Assembly: GCA_023429825.1 (NCBI GenBank)
Contig: JAEZDC010000033.1
Location: forward strand, 1 to 64,000
Length of the DNA: 64,000 nt
Direction of reading: 5' to 3'
DNA from: Bacteroidota bacterium
GTDB taxonomy: Bacteria; Bacteroidota; Bacteroidia; Chitinophagales; Chitinophagaceae
Under the pieces are notes generated by a model. It had not been told where the DNA came from and ran no database searches. It saw only the letters and a list, made by a program, of their open reading frames with translations. Shown in pieces: positions 59,995-64,000 of this stretch (its first letter is position 1; each line of letters opens with the position of its first letter). A program made the translations under genes and the position numbers.

Positions 59995-62523
59995 CTACTT
60001 AGCGTTTTTATTGGTAGAAACTCTTTTCTGTTTAAGTATTATTTTACCATTTTCCTCCACAGAATAAAGGCCTAATCCTTTTATAAAGCAGAACTTTGTA
60101 GTATTACCATCTATTGTTTGCGTGAGATACAAACATTCAGTTTCTCCATTATCCAGAACAATCTTTCCAAATTCCGCTTTACTGTTTACCACAGATGAAA
60201 CAGTTGAGTAACTCCATTCTATTGGATGGCTTTGAGAAGGTAGCTTTAGTAATGGAATATATAAAGCCGTATCAAAATTCTTTGCCACAAGAGCGGGTTT
60301 GCCTTTCGTTACCGGAGCGGCTTTAGTATAATTTAGCTTCACCAGTTTTATCTCATCATTGGAAAGGTTCCATGTGTATTTACCTACTTTTCCTGCTACC
60401 TTATAAAATATCTTACTGTTGCTATCATCCCATTCATATAGCGTGGCCATTTTAGCAGGAAGCTTTTTTGCCGCTATTGTAAAGGCTTTTTTACCTGACC
60501 CATCTACTACATCGGCAGGTTTAGTACTATAAACATATTCTTCCAATATTTTTTCAGTGGTATCTACCACATTCACTTGCGAAAGCCAAACCGGGACCTC
60601 TTTGAATATTATCTTACTATACTTTTTTCCGAATTGATCTTTCGTTAGTTTTTCAGTTAATTTATTTGCTGCAAATTTTCCTTCCAAGACCTTACCATCA
60701 GCACCTATTCTTTTTCCATATCCTTGCAGGTTTCCCGACAGCTTATCAAAAAAACCTTCATGATAACTTCCATCTGAAAGCCATGCTTTCCCTTCAACTA
60801 ATTTAGCAGCAGTACTATCAAAAAACCCTTCTTCATATACGCCGTACTCGAATAATCTTTTGCCAGATCCATGCAATTTATTATTGACAAATTCTCCTGC
60901 CATTATAAATCCATTAGGCTGCGTAAATTTTCCTTTACCGTTGAACTTATAATTGAGAAAATCTCCTTCATATTTATGCCCCATACTATTTCTATACATC
61001 CCATATCCAGAAAATTCATTTGAAGAAAAATCACCATCATACTCATCACCATTTTTCAAACGCAGGATGCCTTTTCCATGTTTAACTCCTTTCGAAAAAT
61101 CTCCTGTATAAACATTTCCATTTGCATAATTAAACACACCACGCCCATGTATTTCATTATCGTCAAAGTTCCCTTCATAAACATCACCACTACTCAGCTT
61201 CAGTTTACCAAAACCATCTTTCATATCTTTTTTCCACTCCCCGTTATATTCGTTACCGTTTGCATATTTCATTATTCCCTTCCCATCTTTTAGATCAGCT
61301 GCGAAATCTCCATCATAAGATTCTCCATTTTGATAGATGATCTTCCCTTTCCCGCTTTTTTGATCTTGCTTCCAATAACCTTCATACTCATACTTATTTA
61401 TCACGTTCAGTTTTCCATAACCATCAAAATTTCCATTACGAAACTGGCCTTCATACCACGAGCCATCTGCCCAATCGTATTTTCCATCACCATGAAAACT
61501 ACCATTATTGAAATCACCCCTGTATTTATTTCCGTTCGGCATTTCAAGATTTCCCCTTCCATCCCATTTGCCAGCTTTGAAATTTCCTTTATACCGTTTA
61601 CCATCTGAATAGTAAAATTCTCCGTATCCATCAGGCTCATCGTTGCGATAACTTCCTTCGTAATATCCTCCTGAAGAAAATGTGATCTTACCCCTGTTAT
61701 GCCTTTTTCCTAATTGAAAATATCCCTCATAATAATCACCATTACTATATCTCAACTTACCAAAGCCATGATAATTCCCCTGAGAGAAACTGCCTGAGTA
61801 TCTCAGCTTATCTTCAATATAAGTTCCTTCACCTTCCATTTTATCGTATTGCCATTCTCCATCATACCAATTGTTGCTATTCCACTTCATCATCCCTTTT
61901 CCATGTCGCTTATCATTCCTCCATTCTCCGTCATAAGTACTTTTATCTTTCCACTTCCTATATCCTTTACCGCTTTTCTCATCATTATACCATTGCCCGT
62001 TGTATTCTCCGCCATCGTCCCATATCATATTTCCTTCGCCATGTTTTTTATTCATGTTCCAGTTACCTGAGTATTTCCAATTTCCTTTTCGTACCGCAAC
62101 GCCATAACCATGAAAACTTCCTTGTTTCCAGGAGCCATTATACTCGTCGCCGTTTTTCCACTTAAAATATCCCTGCCCTTCTATCGCATCATCCTTCCAG
62201 TCACCACTATAGTATCGCCCGTCTTTAAAATTCACACTTCCCCTACCGCTTCTGTAGCTTGATGAAAATTCTCCCTCGTACATATCACCGTTCTTATAAG
62301 TCATTTTACCACGTCCATGCATCTCGTTATCCTTCCACATTCCTTCGTAATAATTTCCGTTGGTGAATAATCCTTTACCAAATCCATTAGCCATGTTATT
62401 ACTTACTTCTCCATCATATTGCACCGATCCGGCCCTTGTATTAAAACTGAGCTTGGTTTGAGCAATGGAAAAACATGTAGTCAAAGTGAGGATAAATAGG
62501 AATACGCATTTCATAAGGAACAA
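59995..62523 (-). CDS. Exported protein of about 25 MORN repeats
   Basis: An 842-residue secreted protein (signal MFLMKCVFLFILTLTTCFSIA). From about residue 32 to 620 it consists of about 25 tandem MORN units of 22-24 residues of the form YxGxWxxDxxHGxGxxxxxNGx; examples are YYEGMWKDNEMHGRGKM and EYNGEWKKDMKDGFGKL. The last two or three are longer and degenerate (YEEGFFDSTAAKLVEG, YHEGFFDKLSGNLQGYG). The remaining about 220 residues form a separate C-terminal domain with SKIFYKVAGKVGKYTWNL and ETECLYLTQTIDGNTTKFCFIKGLGLYSV. No function known; MORN blades often bind lipids or proteins. Confidence 0.9.
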   Translation of the reverse strand: MFLMKCVFLFILTLTTCFSIAQTKLSFNTRAGSVQYDGEVSNNMANGFGKGLFTNGNYYEGMWKDNEMHGRGKMTYKNGDMYEGEFSSSYRSGRGSVNFKDGRYYSGDWKDDAIEGQGYFKWKNGDEYNGSWKQGSFHGYGVAVRKGNWKYSGNWNMNKKHGEGNMIWDDGGEYNGQWYNDEKSGKGYRKWKDKSTYDGEWRNDKRHGKGMMKWNSNNWYDGEWQYDKMEGEGTYIEDKLRYSGSFSQGNYHGFGKLRYSNGDYYEGYFQLGKRHNRGKITFSSGGYYEGSYRNDEPDGYGEFYYSDGKRYKGNFKAGKWDGRGNLEMPNGNKYRGDFNNGSFHGDGKYDWADGSWYEGQFRNGNFDGYGKLNVINKYEYEGYWKQDQKSGKGKIIYQNGESYDGDFAADLKDGKGIMKYANGNEYNGEWKKDMKDGFGKLKLSSGDVYEGNFDDNEIHGRGVFNYANGNVYTGDFSKGVKHGKGILRLKNGDEYDGDFSSNEFSGYGMYRNSMGHKYEGDFLNYKFNGKGKFTQPNGFIMAGEFVNNKLHGSGKRLFEYGVYEEGFFDSTAAKLVEGKAWLSDGSYHEGFFDKLSGNLQGYGKRIGADGKVLEGKFAANKLTEKLTKDQFGKKYSKIIFKEVPVWLSQVNVVDTTEKILEEYVYSTKPADVVDGSGKKAFTIAAKKLPAKMATLYEWDDSNSKIFYKVAGKVGKYTWNLSNDEIKLVKLNYTKAAPVTKGKPALVAKNFDTALYIPLLKLPSQSHPIEWSYSTVSSVVNSKAEFGKIVLDNGETECLYLTQTIDGNTTKFCFIKGLGLYSVEENGKIILKQKRVSTNKNAK

Positions 62524-62620
62524 TTAACAGGTGAAATTAAGATAGCAGTTTTCTTTCACAATACCAGAAAACGGGTATTAGAAGTTTGTTAAGCAGAAGC
62601 TTGTGCTACTATTAAGCTTC

Positions 62621-62640
62621 GTTGCGTCGCACTCTTGTAC
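62621..62640 (-). repeat. Dispersed 20-bp repeat, copy 6
   Basis: Reads GTACAAGAGTGCGACGCAAC on the minus strand, 73 bases after the ribonucleotide reductase stop and just past its terminator. One mismatch to consensus. Confidence 0.86.
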
Positions 62641-62659
62641 GTTTATCTCTATACTGTGC

Positions 62660-62685
62660 AAAAAAAAGGATGATTCACATCATCC
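62660..62685 (-). terminator. Terminator after the ribonucleotide reductase gene
   Basis: Minus-strand stem GGATGAT / ATCATCC with a 4-base loop, followed by TTTTTTTT, 28 bases after the stop. Confidence 0.9.
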
Positions 62686-62713
62686 TCTTTATATCCAAAA
62701 TCCAATATCCAAT

Positions 62714-64000
62714 TTAGCTACAACCCATACTGTTACCACAGTTCAGGCATTTGTAACACGTTCCGCTTCTTATAGTGATATGCCCGCAGGTATTACAAGC
62801 AGGTGCATCGCTTTGCATATTCTTTGCAGCCGCGTTCACCATATCCAGGCTCGACTCAGCTTTAACAGCCACTGTCTTTTGCGCTTTCTGCGGAGCAGTG
62901 TTCGCAGCAGGAGCAGTAACTCTCACACTGCTTAATTCAGGTTTACCGAGATAAGTTATCTCACCGTCACCTTCACCGGTATTACCTATTTCAGGTTTAT
63001 TCAGCACATGCACAAGATCAGTTCTGTTCAAATAATCAAACGCAAGGCAACGGAACACAAAATCGATCAACGATGTAGTTGTTTTAATATTCGGATGATC
63101 TACCATTCCGGATGGTTCGAATTTCGTGAACACAAACTTATCAACGAACTCTTCCAGCGGTACGCCATATTGCAACCCGATAGACACGGCGATTGCAAAG
63201 CAGTTGAGCATGCTTCTCATCGTAGCACCTTCTTTCGCCATATCGATGAATATCTCTCCCAAAGTACCATCAGTGTACTCACCGGTTCTTAAGAATAGTA
63301 CCTGGCCATTGATCTTTGCTTTTTGTGTAAAGCCTCTTCTCTTAGCAGGTAATGTTTTTCTTTCAACGATCTTGGAGAGCTGGCGTTTAAATGTAGTATC
63401 AGTTGAAGCCTGCATTCTTTTATGCACTTCTTCTAATAGTTCTTCAACGGTCAGCTTACCTAAGTCAACAATATTGCTTCCTTCTGCAGGTGCTTCGGCT
63501 ACAGCTTCAGCAGCTTCTTGTTTTGATTCTTCTGTTTTCTTTTTCTTATCAGACTTATTACTAAGTGGCTGAGATAATTTAGAACCATCTCTATACAATG
63601 CACAGGCTTTCAAACCTAACTGCCAGCTCAGCATGTAGCTATCAGCGATCTCTTCTACAGAGGCTTCATGAGGAAGGTTGATCGTTTTAGAAATTGCACC
63701 GCTTAAGAAAGGTTGACAAGCAGCCATCATTCTTATATGGCCATGTGCATGAATGAATCTTTCACCCTTCTTACCACATTTGTTTGCACAGTCAAATACA
63801 GGAAGATGTTCGTCTTTCAGATAAGGAGCACCTTCAACTGTCATCGTACCGCAGATATAATCATTAGCCGCATCGATTTCATCTTCAGTAAACCCTAAAG
63901 CTTCAAGAAGATTAAAGCTGAAATCATTGTATTGATCTGCTGTAAATCCTAATCTTTCTAAAGTAGCTTCACCTAAAGTGAATTTGTTGAAAACAAATCC
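62714..64000 (-). CDS. nrdJ: Class II (B12-dependent) ribonucleotide reductase, C-terminal part
   Basis: Makes deoxyribonucleotides with adenosylcobalamin and needs no O2. The last 428 residues are visible; the frame runs on unbroken to the window edge, so the ATG at 63844 is internal. The barrel end carries ERFIHAHGHIRMMAACQPFLSGAISKTINLP and SYMLSWQLGLKACALYRDGSKLSQPL. A Lys/Glu/Ala-rich linker leads to a TSCPD-type domain (RGFTQKAKINGQVLFLRTGEYTDGTLGEIFIDMAKEGA) and a C-terminal zinc ribbon CNTCGHITIRSGTCYKCLNCG with the redox Cys at the end (GCS). Works under low oxygen, in line with the N2O respiration genes. Confidence 0.96.
   Translation of the reverse strand, partial: GFVFNKFTLGEATLERLGFTADQYNDFSFNLLEALGFTEDEIDAANDYICGTMTVEGAPYLKDEHLPVFDCANKCGKKGERFIHAHGHIRMMAACQPFLSGAISKTINLPHEASVEEIADSYMLSWQLGLKACALYRDGSKLSQPLSNKSDKKKKTEESKQEAAEAVAEAPAEGSNIVDLGKLTVEELLEEVHKRMQASTDTTFKRQLSKIVERKTLPAKRRGFTQKAKINGQVLFLRTGEYTDGTLGEIFIDMAKEGATMRSMLNCFAIAVSIGLQYGVPLEEFVDKFVFTKFEPSGMVDHPNIKTTTSLIDFVFRCLAFDYLNRTDLVHVLNKPEIGNTGEGDGEITYLGKPELSSVRVTAPAANTAPQKAQKTVAVKAESSLDMVNAAAKNMQSDAPACNTCGHITIRSGTCYKCLNCGNSMGCS

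Noticed and set aside
63126..63572. 148-residue frame opposite nrdJ
   Set aside because: Ser/Leu-rich shadow of a Glu/Lys-rich coding strand.

Overview
The window looks like chromosomal DNA from a Bacteroidota bacterium, most likely of the Chitinophagaceae or a close relative. Pointers to this are the many families typical of that phylum (DUF3098, DUF3078, DUF6089, DUF3667, DUF4932, UMF1-type MFS, malic enzyme fused to a phosphotransacetylase-like domain), the near absence of Shine-Dalgarno sequences, and several -7 elements of the TAnnTTTG type. Both ends are cut inside genes (fabH on the left, a class II ribonucleotide reductase on the right). I see no tRNA, rRNA, CRISPR array, insertion sequence or prophage.

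Layout. 1-3.2 kb: fabH, nudK and three small exported proteins. 3.2-13 kb: a large FtsX-type permease, a secreted P1 peptidase, a DUF4932 protein, a YqgE/AlgH protein, a secreted trehalase, an EcsC protein and a serine hydrolase. 13.2-15.5 kb: a three-repeat PepSY-like lipoprotein, an outer-membrane barrel protein, and a gene-free stretch with a long imperfect hairpin and a tandem array of small hairpins about 49 bp apart.

15.5-28.7 kb is the metabolic core: a nitrous oxide respiration island. On the minus strand run a mono-haem cytochrome c, nosZ (Sec-type, clade II), a fasciclin lipoprotein, a membrane protein fused to NosL, nosD, nosF, nosY and a hemerythrin-truncated globin fusion. Beside it lie a Crp/Fnr regulator, a polytopic membrane protein with haem-copper-oxidase-like histidines, a SufT-like Fe-S protein, an NnrS-like protein, the di-iron repair protein RIC/ScdA and a small c-type haem lipoprotein. 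No nitrite or NO reductase is visible, so the island reads as N2O reduction plus defence against NO.

28.7-64 kb is mostly housekeeping: mlaE-type permease, malic enzyme, TPR histidine kinase, S4 protein, pdxA, rsmA, a 2-hydroxyacid dehydrogenase, greA, HIT protein, ruvC, UMF1 transporter, uppP, msbA-like exporter, glycosyltransferase, rbfA, LolC/E-like permease, the N-terminal transketolase subunit, a WecA/MraY-family transferase, frr, a DMT transporter, mscL, scpA, dxs, a secreted EEP-family protein, and an 842-residue protein built of about 25 MORN repeats.

Beyond genes, three signals stand out. A 20-bp sequence (GTACAAGTGTGCGACGCAAC) recurs six times between genes, each time downstream of a stop codon and read in the same direction as that gene. 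The greA leader carries a strong hairpin followed by a T run, which looks like an attenuator. A + strand terminator sits inside the last codons of the nos operon, next to the hairpin array.
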